Assembly: GCA_031216915.1 (NCBI GenBank)
Contig: CM062292.1
Coordinates: 201,459,262-201,523,261 of the forward strand
Origin: Pictodentalium vernedei
Lineage: Eukaryota; Mollusca; Scaphopoda; Dentaliida; Dentaliidae
Direction: 5' to 3'
Length of the DNA stretch: 64,000 nt
Positions 54,418-64,000 of the stretch are shown here, in pieces; within the stretch, counting starts at the first letter, position 1; each line of letters opens with the position of its first letter. A program made the translations under genes and the position numbers. Under the pieces are notes generated by a model. It searched no databases, was not told where the DNA came from, and worked only from the letters and a program-made list of their open reading frames with translations.

Positions 54418-54480
54418 GTGGTCATGATTAGCCATTGTGCAGAAATATGTGACCTTAAACACCAATAAATAAATATACAA
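54418..54480 (+). repeat. SINE 3' tail fragment
   Basis: GTCATGATTAGCCATTGTGC and CCTTAAACACCAATAAATAA; no head. Confidence 0.6.
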
Positions 54481-54489
54481 AATAAATAT

Positions 54490-54737
54490 TTAACTGGTTG
54501 AGGACTAGATTATTTTTGGTGGTCTGAATTTGTTCATCAAAAATTGTTCTATTACAAATTATTGGAGAGTGCCAACAGGCAATCTCCAATGATTTGTAAT
54601 AGAACAAATTTGTATAAACAAACTATTATTTACGTTTAACTGAATATGAAACATGGGTAAGGAAAATGTTCCTTTTGCACTGGTACCCCCAATTTTTTGA
54701 AAGGCCTGATTGTGGCCTCTATCACTCAATCAGTTAA
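54490..54737. mobile_element. TTAA MITE family F2, copy f
   Basis: TTAACTGGTTGAGGACTAG to CTATCACTCAATCAGTTAA, central palindrome TTACAAATTATTGGAGAGTG / CAATCTCCAATGATTTGTAA. Confidence 0.8.
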
Positions 54738-55160
54738 AAAACTCCTTATTATTTTTGATCCCCATTTTAGTTGTTCTATATTGATTTTGTGTTGTGTGAT
54801 CGCTGTTAAAAAAAAACCCCAAAACTATCCACGAAATCAACATGGAAGCTCTAGATTTAATTTTAAGCTCTCACAATTGGGTTTTAGGCAATGGCAACCA
54901 TACCATCAGGAATAAAAAATAAAAATGAAAACTGCCCTCCCTCATTTTTTTAAAAAACAAATGTCTGAGAATCAATTTTTAATTTTGTTTGGCCTGATAA
55001 CCATTTTATTTAAATTCTCAGATATGTTACAGTTTTCTGTCGATGTTACTGTTTCTCATTATTTTTGATAAGTCGGAAGTTTCCTCTTCTCCTACTCCTA
55101 GTTCCACTACCCGAACGTCTCTGCCAATAAATAAATAAATAACTGACTAATATTCCACTA
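54738..55160. other. No gene seen
   Basis: A frame at 54697-54915 starts in the MITE and has no domain. A short AATAAATAAATAA run is at 55127-55139. Confidence 0.4.
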
Positions 55161-55203
55161 CATCATCAAGGCATGCCTTTGTCGAAGGCATGCCTTGATG
55201 ATG
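55161..55203. repeat. Palindrome P6, copy b
   Basis: CATCATCAAGGCATGCCTTT, GTC, then GAAGGCATGCCTTGATGATG: 19-bp perfect arms. It abuts a half F1 MITE. Confidence 0.9.
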
Positions 55204-55311
55204 AACGAGGGGTCATAACCTATGTTTTTGAGACAAAAAATGAAAAAAATTAGTTATTCAAGAATTATTTTTGCAAGTGTCGTCTGCTTTGCAGGTTAGG
55301 TAAAGGGTTAA
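55204..55311. mobile_element. TTAA MITE family F1, right half
   Basis: ACGAGGGGTCATAACCTATG to GTTAGGTAAAGGGTTAA equals the right half of the copy at 33531, beginning inside the hairpin arm. Confidence 0.8.
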
Positions 55312-55466
55312 TGCATACCATGCTCTAAATTGCTAATGCTGGGCTTTCAGCTGCCCAAATCAGATACTACACACCTCCATTTGTATGTCAGACTAAGTAT
55401 CAATTCTAGTCTTTTAAGAAAATGCATGATTACCAGCAAGAGGGAATTGATAACTTTGACTCCGGG

Positions 55467-56202
55467 GAGCATGGTGGCTCAGTAGGTAGAGATGCAGACT
55501 GCAAGCTGAGAGGTCCTCTGTTCAAATCCCACCTGCTGCAAACATGTTGTGTCCTTGGGCAAGACACTTAATCCCAACTGCCTACAAGGGGGTGCAGTGG
55601 CATTGTGTACTAAGGCATACTGCACATCGATGGTATACCCTTCTTCCACCAATGCTAACCCTACTTGAGAGTGGTGACCGAGTGGATAAGTGCTCTGGTC
55701 TCTCATGACAGAGGTCCCAGGATCGATCCCTGGTCAGGGAAAGTTCTTGAGGTGTCCGAACACTCTCTGTCAGCATCAGTTGTGGGGTTGATGCTGTCAC
55801 AGCGTACCGTCCTATCGGGTGGGGATGTAAAATGGCTGTCCTCTGTGCAGAGAGAGACACACTTCATGCAGTCTAAAGATCCCTTCATAGTATTCGAGAA
55901 GAGCGAAGCCATGAAGTTGCCGCTTCAAACGCCATCCCACACACCTGCGCCATTGGGCCAGAGAGAGGCATTAATATAAATTGCTTAACTTGTTCACCAA
56001 TCCTTGTAAAACAAAAAGGATTAAATTAAATTAAACCCTGCTTGTATGAAGTTAGTGCGTTGGGGAGTCTGATAGTTGCTCAAAATTGCTCGGTGGTTCT
56101 CTCTGGGTACTCCGACTTCCACCACCCATAAAACTGTCTGATACGAGGTCACCCTGGCTGTCAAAAGTGTTGTTAAACCCCAATAAATAAATAAATAAAT
56201 AA
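55467..56202 (+). repeat. tRNA-headed SINE containing a second SINE
   Basis: GGTGGCTCAGTAGGTAGAGA, TGTTCAAATCCCACC, GTGTCCTTGGGCAAGACACT. It is interrupted at 55668 and resumes at 56034 to AACCCCAATAAATAAATAAA. Confidence 0.85.
55668..56033 (+). repeat. Second SINE (Ser/Leu-tRNA-like head), nested
   Basis: GGTGACCGAGTGGATAAGTG (A-box region) and GGATCGATCCC (B-box) head a different SINE whose tail is (ATTAA)n. The duplication AACCCTACTTG / AACCCTGCTTG lies at 55657-55667 and 56034-56044. The head resembles a long-variable-arm tRNA but lacks a credible cloverleaf, so it is not called a tRNA gene. Confidence 0.85.
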
Positions 56203-56673
56203 TCTGAGCATTATGTGCAGAAACCACATGGTGTAATTTCATACCTTGCCACGTAGACCATGTAGATCTGGTTGGGTATTAATTTTTTAAGGTAACATAA
56301 GCAGTATACATGTACATGTTAAATGGATGGAGGAGGGGGGAGTGAAAATACAATTCTCCCACTGTTATAATTACGTGGTAAAAAAATTGAGTGGGAGAAT
56401 CAGGGACTGTATGCAGCCAGTTCAAAGGATTTGAATTATAGTTTATTTCATGAAAGTTTCTGGTATTTCAACAACTTATGGTAAGGAAATGTGAAGGATT
56501 TTACAGTTTGGATAATAAACAATTACATGGCAATATATATATTTCTTCATATTTTTATTTGTTTTTTCAAATCTGATTGAAAGTGATAAATACATTTTCA
56601 TACACATTGTAACGTGATTTAATAACATGAATGTTGTAACATAATGCTAAAAAAACTAAAACCGTGACATTCA
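56203..56673. other. No gene seen
   Basis: AT-rich DNA with a small inverted pair TTCTCCCACT / AGTGGGAGAA at 56353-56400. Confidence 0.4.
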
Positions 56674-56897
56674 TTAACCCATTACCTAACAAATCGGCCA
56701 CATCTGCCCACATAATTATCAAATTTAGCAGTTTAGCCGAAACCATATCATGTGACCCCTCAGTAGAACGAGCTCATCATGTTCCTTCCATTGAGAGGGT
56801 CACATGATACGATTTTGTTGTAATTTTTTGAAAACTTTTGAAAAACAATAATTAAAATAATACATTTTGATATCTTGAGCATTGGGTAAAGGGTTAA
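56674..56897. mobile_element. TTAA MITE family F1, copy f
   Basis: TTAACCCATTACCTAACAAA to CATTGGGTAAAGGGTTAA. The hairpin GTGACCCCTCAGTAGAACGA / TTCCATTGAGAGGGTCAC is degenerate. Confidence 0.8.
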
Positions 56898-57122
56898 AAC
56901 CAAACTACAGAAAGAGTAGACACAAAATTTAGAGATATATTTGAAATATATCAAATAAAGTCATGGGCGATCACAAAGGTCAGTACATGTGTATACCACA
57001 CCCTCACACCTAACTGGCCAAAATTCAAAGTTACCACCCATGATATTATTTGGTACATTTTGATTATATCTCTCCAGAAACAAAAAGTTTCTTCCTGAAG
57101 TTATGTAATGGAATTGTATCAA

Positions 57123-57723
57123 ATAAAATTGCGTGCAGTTACAGAGGAATCACTGCAGGGCAATCTATTGTACCAGCCTTCTAAGTAATTAATACCGGTA
57201 GTTCTGGGTTCCTCGGTATTGAAATGATTTCACATTTGTGGGTCACTTTCCACCCAGTTTGTGGTAACATAATCGTTAAATAGCATGGCATCAATGTTTG
57301 ATTCTGAAAGTTGAGACTCATCATGTGTATTAAAGCACACGTCTTCCACCTATACCTCTGGAATAAGGTGCAGAGCTGTAGCATGGCATACTAAGGTTTG
57401 AATGTCATTGTTGTTTTTCTATGCATGCTGTTGACCAGATTTCTGGACTTTATGCCAGATTCATAGCAATGTGGCAAAAACATCCTTTAATATTAATTCC
57501 AGGGAAAACTTGCTTGGCAACATTATGTACAGCTATTTCATAGTCCACAAAAACGTGTTCCCAGTAATTGTAATTCAGGTGCTGTGATGGGTAATTTTGG
57601 AATAAACTTTGATTTTTGTTGGTACAAGATGCTATGACAGGAAAGGAATGTCTGTACACTCTCATTGATTTGTGTTTCTTTGCATATTCTTGAGTTGGTA
57701 TCTGAAATAATTGAACACCAGCC
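57123..57723 (-). pseudogene. MULE-type transposase fragment
   Basis: Reading the minus strand from 57723: VFVDYEIAVHNVAKQVFPGI then GCFCH (57462-57555) matches the MULE transposase core, where an Asp (here in VDYE) and a C-x-x-H motif are conserved. Further downstream, in other frames, come LVCHATALHLIPEV, DESQLSESNIDAMLFNDYV, VTTNWVESD and GINYLEGWYNRL (57160-57330), the usual C-terminal NHLEGWHNRL-like block. Stops after HIAMNLA, in QM-stop-NH and in PEV-stop-VE, plus at least one frameshift, show it is dead. The N-terminal half is missing because DIRS copy D begins at 57724. It is a relic of a Mutator-like transposon rather than a host gene. Confidence 0.75.
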
Positions 57724-57725
57724 TT

Positions 57726-57995
57726 TCTTATCAACCTACCTTACAATTGTTTACTACAGGCTTGCACTACAATGGAAGACCCTAACTCGGAAAATATACT
57801 CTCTATTTTGATCTTTCCCAAGGGATTTAGGAAAGAAAAGTGGTGCAAAAGCACCAAGAAAAAATAAGCCAAAACTGAGTCGAGTGCTACTGGCACACAC
57901 CCAGTAGGGGATGCTCTTCTCCTAGTATAGATCCACGGCTTCCAGTACCAGTGCACAGGCAGTAATTAATGAATCATTCTTTTTTCGTCCGCCTG
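57726..57995 (+). repeat. DIRS copy D left inverted terminal repeat
   Basis: CTTATCAACCTACCTTACAA then TTGTTTACTACAGGCTTGCA; matches 41866-42130. Confidence 0.85.
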
Positions 57996-58613
57996 CGTGG
58001 CGAGACGTCCATTTGCATTAAGAAACAGTGATAATTCAGCTCGTTGATAATGGTTACCTGTGACTGGAATTATGGATCTCATGATCGTATAATAACAGGA
58101 CTGTGTTTTATATATTCTCGTTATTATTTTCAACCACATTTTCATTGTATTTTATATATTCTCCGTGTTGGCACGCGACTTTTGCGTACCGTGCGATTCA
58201 GACATAAAGTTTTTTGGTTGATAAATTTATGTTATCCTTTTGGATATTATTATTATTATTGGAGTTAGGTATCAATGGGGGGGGGGGGGGGGGGGCTGTA
58301 TGGACAGGATTTCTCTTCTCTGTTGAGGTCATAATTTCTGTTTTTTTGGGGGGTCCCTGTCGGACGTCTGGGTTAAGTTGTGTTCCCGCCGGTCCTTTAT
58401 TTTGTACCACCTTTCTCTCGTAGTTGGGGGTGTTCTTCTACTTTCTACATCTGTTGAGTTCACCTTTTCTTCTACTGCTCTCACCTCTGTTATGCCCAGG
58501 ACTGTTCCTTGAGGGCAAAGCCTATTGCCCAAACATGTGGTGCGTTCTTGTGGCCGTTCCTCCCACACCCGCAGGGAGGGGGAACGCTGTCGTTCGGGGC
58601 CTTCCGACACGAC

Positions 58614-61260
58614 CACATCTGGTGAGAATTATACCCCCTCCATGGGGGGTGTGCAGTCTTTAACTGTGGTGGATACTGCGGGAGCTGTTGAGTTGTCTGG
58701 CGAAGATATACCTGGTTCAGGGACTGTGGACCCTCTCCAGTCGAAATCTGAGGCTGTCACTAGGGTTGTGACTCCTCCTTTGGAGCCGAGCTTGATTGCT
58801 CTCTCCACTTTTCCACCGGTTTCAACAGCTCCCGTCATATCTGCTGCTACTGCTATTCCCTGTGCTGCGTCATCGGTCACTGTTTCAGCCAGCCTCGACT
58901 TATCCATGCAGGGGTATGCAGAGATGTCTGCTAGTGTGGATGTGGGGTATCGGCCTCAGCCTTCCCTGACTTCAACTCGGTGAAGTCGGAAGGGGCCACC
59001 AACCGAATCCTCTGCTGTGGTCTCTCATCCGTCGAGCCCAGCAGTTTTTAGTCCCCTACCGGCATCGCCGGAGGGGACTCTAGGTTTGCACTCTGTCCAT
59101 CTGTCAGTCTGTCAGTCACACTTTAGTTTTCCGGAGTTTTTTTGGAAACGCTTCAACGGAATGATTTAATTTTTGGTAAACTATTATAGAATTATGACTT
59201 ACAGATCAAGTTTCATTTACACTCTGTCCATCCATCCGTCAGTCTGTCGGTCATACTTTATTTTTCCGGACTTTTTTTGGAAACGCTTCAACGTAATGAT
59301 TTCATTTTTGGTAACCTACTATAGAACGATGACTTACAGATCAAGTTTCATTTGCACTCTGTCCATCCGTCAGTCTGTCAGTCTGTCTGTCAGTCATACT
59401 TTAGTTTTCCGGACTTTTTTTTTGAAATGCTTCAACCGAATGATTTCATTCTTGGTAACCTTCTATAGAACGATGACTTACAGATCAAGTTTGAGTTTCA
59501 TGCTGATTGCATTATTCTTGTGTGAGTTATGGCCCTTGGAAATATGGAAAAGCACCAAAATATCAGTTTTCCGGAGTTTTTTTGGAAACGCTTCAACGGA
59601 ATGACTTCATTTTTGGTAAACTACTATAGAACGATGACTTACAGATCAAGTTTGAGTTTCATGCTGATTGCATTATTCTTGTGTGAGTTATGGCCCTTGG
59701 AAATATGGAAAAGCGGCAAAATATCAGTTTTCCGAACTTTTTTTTGGAAACGCTTCCTTAGAATGATTTCATTTTTGGTAGCCTACTATAGAACGATGAC
59801 TTACAGATCAAGTTTGAGTTTCATGCTGATTGCCTTATTCTTGTGTGAGTTATGGCCCTTGGAAATATGGAAAAGCGCCAAAATATCAGTTTTCCGGACT
59901 TTTTTTTGGAAACGCTTCAACAGAATGATTTCATTTTTGGTAACCTACTATAGAATGATGACTTACAGATCAAGTTTCATTTACACTCTGTCCATCCATC
60001 CGTCAGTCAGTCAGTCAGTCTGTCGGTCATACTTTATTTTTCCGGACTTTTTTTGGAAACGCTTCAACGGAATGATTTCATTTTTGGTAACCTACTATAG
60101 AATGATGACTTACAGATCAAGTTTCATTTGCACTCTGTCCATCCATCAGTCTGTCAGTCAGTCTGTCAGTCATACTTTAGTTTTCCGGACTTTTTTTTTG
60201 AAATGCTTCAACCGAATGATTTCATTCTTGGTAACCTACTATAGAACGATGACTTACAGATCAAGTTTGAGTTTCATGCTGATTGCATTATTCTTGTGTG
60301 AGTTATGGCCCTTGGAAATATGGAAAAGCGCCCAAATATCAGTTTTCTGGACTTTTTTTGGAAATGCTTCAACGGAATTCATGCTGATCACATCTAGGTT
60401 ATAACATTTGTATAATCATTAATGCTCATTAGTCCGGTAGGGGACATTGTATTGCTTCAGCGATACGTGCGCTCTTGTCTCATTAGATTCGGATGTTCAT
60501 GGTAGGGTCACCATGGACTCTGTTGCATTTCCGTTCCTGCAGGGGTCAGCAGAGGTAGTGTGGATGTGGGGTATCGGCCTCAGCCTTCCCTGACTTCAAC
60601 TCTTCGAAGTCAGAAGGGGCTGCCGACTGAACCCTCTGCTGTGGTCTCTCAGCCGTTGAGTCCAGCAGTTTTCTCATTGGATTCGGATGTTCATGGTGGG
60701 GTCACCATGGAGTCTGTTGCATTTCCGTCCATGCACTCTGGTTCCATGGCCAGTTTTGTGGGACCAACGCTTTTTGTGCAGCCTGGACCTTCTGTCCCGC
60801 AGAGGTCCATGGCAACTCTCCTGAGTTCCCGCACTGTAGATCCTCGGGGTATGTCGTACTCCTATACGCATCTGCCTTCAGGTGTTTCGGCTGCCTCCCG
60901 TGGCCCGCATCGGGTGTATTTGAGGATCGTGACCCTTTGCTGGTTAAAAGGGTCAGGAGTGAAGCCACTTTGCCAGTTCGTTCCCACTTTGAACCGGCTG
61001 AACGGGCCGTGAGCTTAGGGAGGCCCGCTCCATTCTCACTCAGGTTCATTCCAAGAGCCTTTTCGTTGCCTCCAGTGAGGCTACTAGTGGTTTCCAGGCG
61101 CCCCCATGGTGCTGCCCCCCGGAATTGGAAGCAGGTCGCTTTCTGATCCCTCAGGAGTGCCTACACCATGGGGGCATCAGCTGGTTTGCCCATGATGGGC
61201 TATGTGTCTTCCGACTCAGAGGATGGGTCAGACATACCTGACGCCTAGAGTCAACAGTCT
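58614..61260 (+). pseudogene. DIRS copy D gag-like ORF, N-terminal part
   Basis: The normal start codon is lost: where copies A and B read ATGTCTGGTGAG, this copy has ACATCTGGTGAG (about 58614). The reading continues as GENYTPSMGGVQSLTVVDTA and STAPVISAATAIP up to a TGA at 58981-58983, then the HINE. After it (60479) part of the N-terminal region is repeated (VGYRPQPSLTSTLRSQKGLP, DSDVHGGVTMESVAFPSMHS), so there has also been a local duplication. Further frame changes occur at about 61012 and 61245. Confidence 0.7.
59049..60478 (+). mobile_element. HINE-like element inserted in DIRS copy D
   Basis: TAGTCCCCTACCGGCATCGC to ATACGTGCGCTCTTGT. About eight monomers of the two kinds seen at 38179-39868. 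The empty site CAGTTTT/CTCATT is kept in copy B at 44327/44328, proving a clean insertion. The 291-codon frame at 59529-60404 is made of the repeat and is not a gene. Confidence 0.9.
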
Positions 61261-61266
61261 TCTGAC

Positions 61267-62241
61267 TTGGGGGCAGCTCTTGACTTTGTGTTTGAGTTCC
61301 TTCTAGATGTCAAACCGTCAGACCAGCTGATGGTGTCAGCCAGGCCGCCATCATCGGTTGCAGGCCTACAGCCTGTGGAGCAACCCGCTTCCAGGCACCT
61401 TCGACCGTGCCAGTCGGTACAGGTGGTTGAAGCGTTTACAGCTTTGGACTCTAAGCTGAGTTCCAAGGCTATGAGGACTTTGTTGTTCACCAGAGCTGAC
61501 ACTTGTTTGCCTCCAGTGCGTTATCGTTCCTACGATTCCGCCAATCTGTCAGTCTGCCACACTTTGACGGTCTTGGATCAGGGCTCCACCTCCCTCGGGC
61601 TTTCCAAGCCCAAGTCAGCCGTTATTCCTATGGTGACTTTGGAGTCCCTGTTGGGCTTATCGAGAGAGATGCTGGGCATGCTTTCTTTCTCAGATCTCAT
61701 CTCTGCTTTAGCTGCTTATCTGCCTCCAGATAAGTTTGACGACATACAGGCTCCTTTGTGTGTGCTTTCCAAGTCGCTCATGCATCTTACTCACATGCAT
61801 GCCTGTAACACGGCTAACTTGGAATTAGTTCGCCGGGACGCTGTGTGGGACACAAGCCATTCCCTTCCTGAGGGGCAGCGTGCTGCTCTTCGATCTGCTT
61901 CTTTGGCAGGTCCACGACTATTCCATGGTTCTGTGGCGATGGTCCGGGATGACGTCCTACGTCATACCAAAGATCAGCTGCTGCTTCGTCAGCTTCATCA
62001 GCCTTCTGTTGGGGCAGGGGCCATCCAAAGCCTAACAATCACCCTTCTGCTTCCTCTGCGAAGCCAAGGGCTGATCCTCCTGCCCCCGTTTCTACTTCTT
62101 ACTCACAGGGTAAGGGTAAGCATCGGCAGGCTTGAGGGAGGACTCAGGATTCTTCATATGGTAGAGGAGGCGGTTTCTCCTCTCACGGGCCTCACTGGGG
62201 CTCAAAATGAAGGTCCTCACCTCGATTCGTCCCAGGTTTGA
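61267..62241 (+). pseudogene. DIRS copy D gag-like ORF, C-terminal part
   Basis: 324 open codons. DFVFEFLLDVKPSDQLMVSA, TLESLLGLSREMLGMLSFSD, LAAYLPPDKFDDIQAPL and PEGQRAALRSASLAGPRLFH align with copy A without gaps. A small deletion near 62015 shifts the frame, so the basic Gly/Arg tail of copy A is lost here. The frame overlaps the RT start at 62207. No enzymatic motif; a structural gag role is inferred from position. Confidence 0.75.
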
Positions 62242-63715
62242 GGAAGGATATCAGTTTGCAGACCATTGGGTCACAATCACATCTGATCCTTGGGTGTTAG
62301 ATCTTGTTTGGTCTGGGCTGTGGATATCCTTCTGCAGGCACCCCACTCTGTTGAGAGTGCCTCTTCCAACACAAGTTCCATTAGACGTTACACGTCGGGA
62401 ACTTTTGATCACAGAGATAGACAATCTCCTGTCAAAGGGGGCGATCCAGGTCATCAAGAACATTCATTCAGTGGGATTTTATTCCTGCCTGTTCTTGGTG
62501 CCGAAGAAGGACTGCCGACTCCGACTGGTTATCGATCTGAGTATCCTGAACCAGTCTATCATTGCTCCCAAGTTCAGCATGGAGACTTTCAGGTCGGTTT
62601 GCCGCTCCATTCACCTGGGAGATTTCGCTTCCAGCATCGACCTGCGAGACGCTTACTTTCATGTTCCGATTCATTGGATATCGCGCAAGTATCACAGGTT
62701 CGCTTTTCTGGGGCAAGTTTACCAGTTCAAGGCCATGCCTTTCGGCCTCAACCTGGCTCCTTGGGCCTTCACCCGACTGATGTCGCATGTGATAGCCTTC
62801 CATTGTACACAGTCCAGGGTGACTACTTCGGCATATCTAGACGATATCCTCCAGAGGCATTCCAATGCTGCCTTTCTTGAGTCAGATGTCGACACACTGT
62901 TGAGCCTGCTCACGTCGCTAGGGTTCAGAGTCAACGAGGAGAAGTCGGACCTGGTCCCTTCTCAGTCGTTGTGTCATCTGGGGATGGACTTCCATCCCCA
63001 GCTGAATACGGTGGTGGTTCCCCGGGGAAGGGCTGTGATTCTCTCAGCTTTTGCCCTGACTCTGTCCCAGTCCACGTCCATGACAGCTCGGAGTATTCTC
63101 CGGCTGCTTGATCTCTTCAGTTCGGTGACGGATCTCATTCCTCTAGGTTGGCTGCATGTCAGACCTCTCCAACACTTTCTGCTCAGTCGTTGGAGGCAGA
63201 ATGTCGATCCTTTGGATCTGGTGCTTCAGTTACTGGAGTCTCTTCATCATCACCTTCTCCCCTGGACGGATGTTCAGTGTATTATGCAGGGAGTTCCATT
63301 GGACTTACCCACGTCCGATCATGTTCTGATGGCAGATGCCAGCGATCTCGGATGGGGTGCGATGTTGGATCCTCTAGGTCTTCCCTTCACAGGGCATGGG
63401 ACCAGGATCAAGCAGCTCTACACATCAACCAGAAGGAGCTTCTTGCTCTTCTTCTGAGTTTCCGGCAGTGGATCCCCCACCTTTTGAATCGCCAGGTCCT
63501 TCTGTTGACCGACAATTCGACAGTGGTTGCAAACATTCGGAACCAGGGCGGCACGCACTCGGTTCCCATGTACAAATTGGCTCGGGATCTTCTACTGCTC
63601 ACTCAGGATGTCAATGCTGGAGTGGTGGTTCATCACATTCCCGGTCATCTGAACATCCTAGCCGACTCCCTGTCCCGACGGGGCAGGGTCATTTCCACCG
63701 AATGGATGCTCCACA
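62207..63715 (+). pseudogene. DIRS copy D reverse transcriptase-RNase H
   Basis: An ATG at 62207 opens 416 codons. RT motifs: FLVPKKDCRLRLVIDLS, SSIDLRDAYFHVPI (catalytic Asp intact), MPFGLNLAPWAFTRLM, and SAYLDDIL (YLDD 62834-62845). RNase H: MADASDLGWGAML at about 63329, then after a one-base loss near 63383, HINQKELLALLLSFRQWIPH, LLTDNSTVVANIRNQGG and HIPGHLNILADSLSRRG. RT is open throughout; the RNase H frameshift lies in a T/C homopolymer and might be a sequencing slip. Spacing to gag is an overlap of 35 bases. Confidence 0.85.
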
Positions 63716-64000
63716 GGGTGGTGTTCAGTTGCTTTGCGATCTCTGGGGTCGTCCCCACATCGATCTCTTTGCGACTCGTTGGAACCATCATGTGGACACT
63801 TTCGTGTCCCTGTGTCCGGATCCTCTGGCTTTCGCCGTGGATGCTCTGTCACTCGATTGGAACGGTCTTGTCAGCTACGCCTTCCCGCCGGTTCCGATTC
63901 TGCCTCAGGTTCTAGCCAAGATACGAAACTGCAGTTGTCAGATCATTCTGATCGCTCCCCTGTCGCCTCAACGGGTGTGGATCAATCAGCTCCGCTCTCT
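63716..64000 (+). pseudogene. DIRS copy D methyltransferase-like domain, partial
   Basis: STEWMLHRVV continues from RNase H. One base is missing near 63725 (TTCAGTTG against TTCCAGTTG in copy A), after which HIDLFATRWNHHVDTF, PDPLAFAVDALSLDWNGLV, FPPVPILPQVLAKI and IILIAPLSPQRVWI are readable. It is cut by the window end. Confidence 0.7.

Larger units (their letters stand above)
57724..64000 (+). mobile_element. DIRS-like retrotransposon, copy D (runs off window)
   Basis: Left terminal repeat 57726-57995, leader to about 58610, gag-like ORF 58614-62241 (interrupted by a HINE at 59049-60478), RT-RNase H 62207-63715, methyltransferase-like 63716 to the window end. The recombinase and right end lie beyond 64000. 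It is the best-preserved RT copy but carries frameshifts. Confidence 0.85.

Noticed and set aside
59529-60404. 291-codon open frame
   Set aside because: It is made of HINE monomers with recurring YRTMTYRSSLSFMLIALFLC blocks; frames stay open because of unit length. The same false proteins occur at 38183-38858 and 39328-39794.

Overview
The window looks like repeat-rich, AT-rich non-coding DNA from a marine invertebrate, most plausibly a bivalve or other mollusc. This is inferred from the repeat content: animal-type DIRS retrotransposons, Helentron-like (HINE/pearl-type) elements carrying tandem repeats, and tRNA-headed and 5S-headed SINEs. I found no host protein-coding exon, tRNA gene or rRNA gene. 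All protein homology I can see belongs to decayed mobile elements.

Layout. 1-18 kb holds short palindromic MITEs (TTAA-flanked, and pogo/Tigger-like with TA targets), a nuclear-receptor-half-site-like tandem array (6.7-8.0 kb), a CATC microsatellite element (10.8-11.7 kb) and a HINE with a higher-order tandem array nested in a TTAA MITE (13.0-16.7 kb). 18-25.8 kb is a nearly complete but dead DIRS element (copy A: gag-like, RT-RNase H-methyltransferase-like, tyrosine recombinase) with a HINE inserted in gag. 26-41 kb is a field of HINEs, MITEs and SINEs, including a 1.86-kb element with about 190-bp inverted repeats and a 1.9-kb tandem duplication. 41.9-46.3 kb is an internally deleted DIRS (copy B) with complete termini, sitting in a pogo-like MITE and followed by DIRS fragments to 47.8 kb. 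48-57 kb returns to MITEs, long hairpins and nested SINEs. 57.1-57.7 kb is a broken MULE-type transposase whose upstream part ends where a third DIRS (copy D) begins; copy D carries its own HINE and runs off the window end.

What ties it together is that several integration mechanisms can be read from filled and empty sites in the same 64 kb. HINEs enter next to T without target duplication, TTAA MITEs duplicate TTAA, SINEs make 10-14 bp duplications, and DIRS copy B joins a target sharing a short core with its own circle junction. The most notable patterns are (1) the DIRS termini and internal complementary region with target-core identity, (2) a deleted DIRS lineage sharing a MITE/DIRS chimeric junction with its own flank, (3) several unrelated-looking TTAA MITE families that all have a central long perfect palindrome, and (4) HINEs with conserved ends but entirely different tandem-repeat cores.
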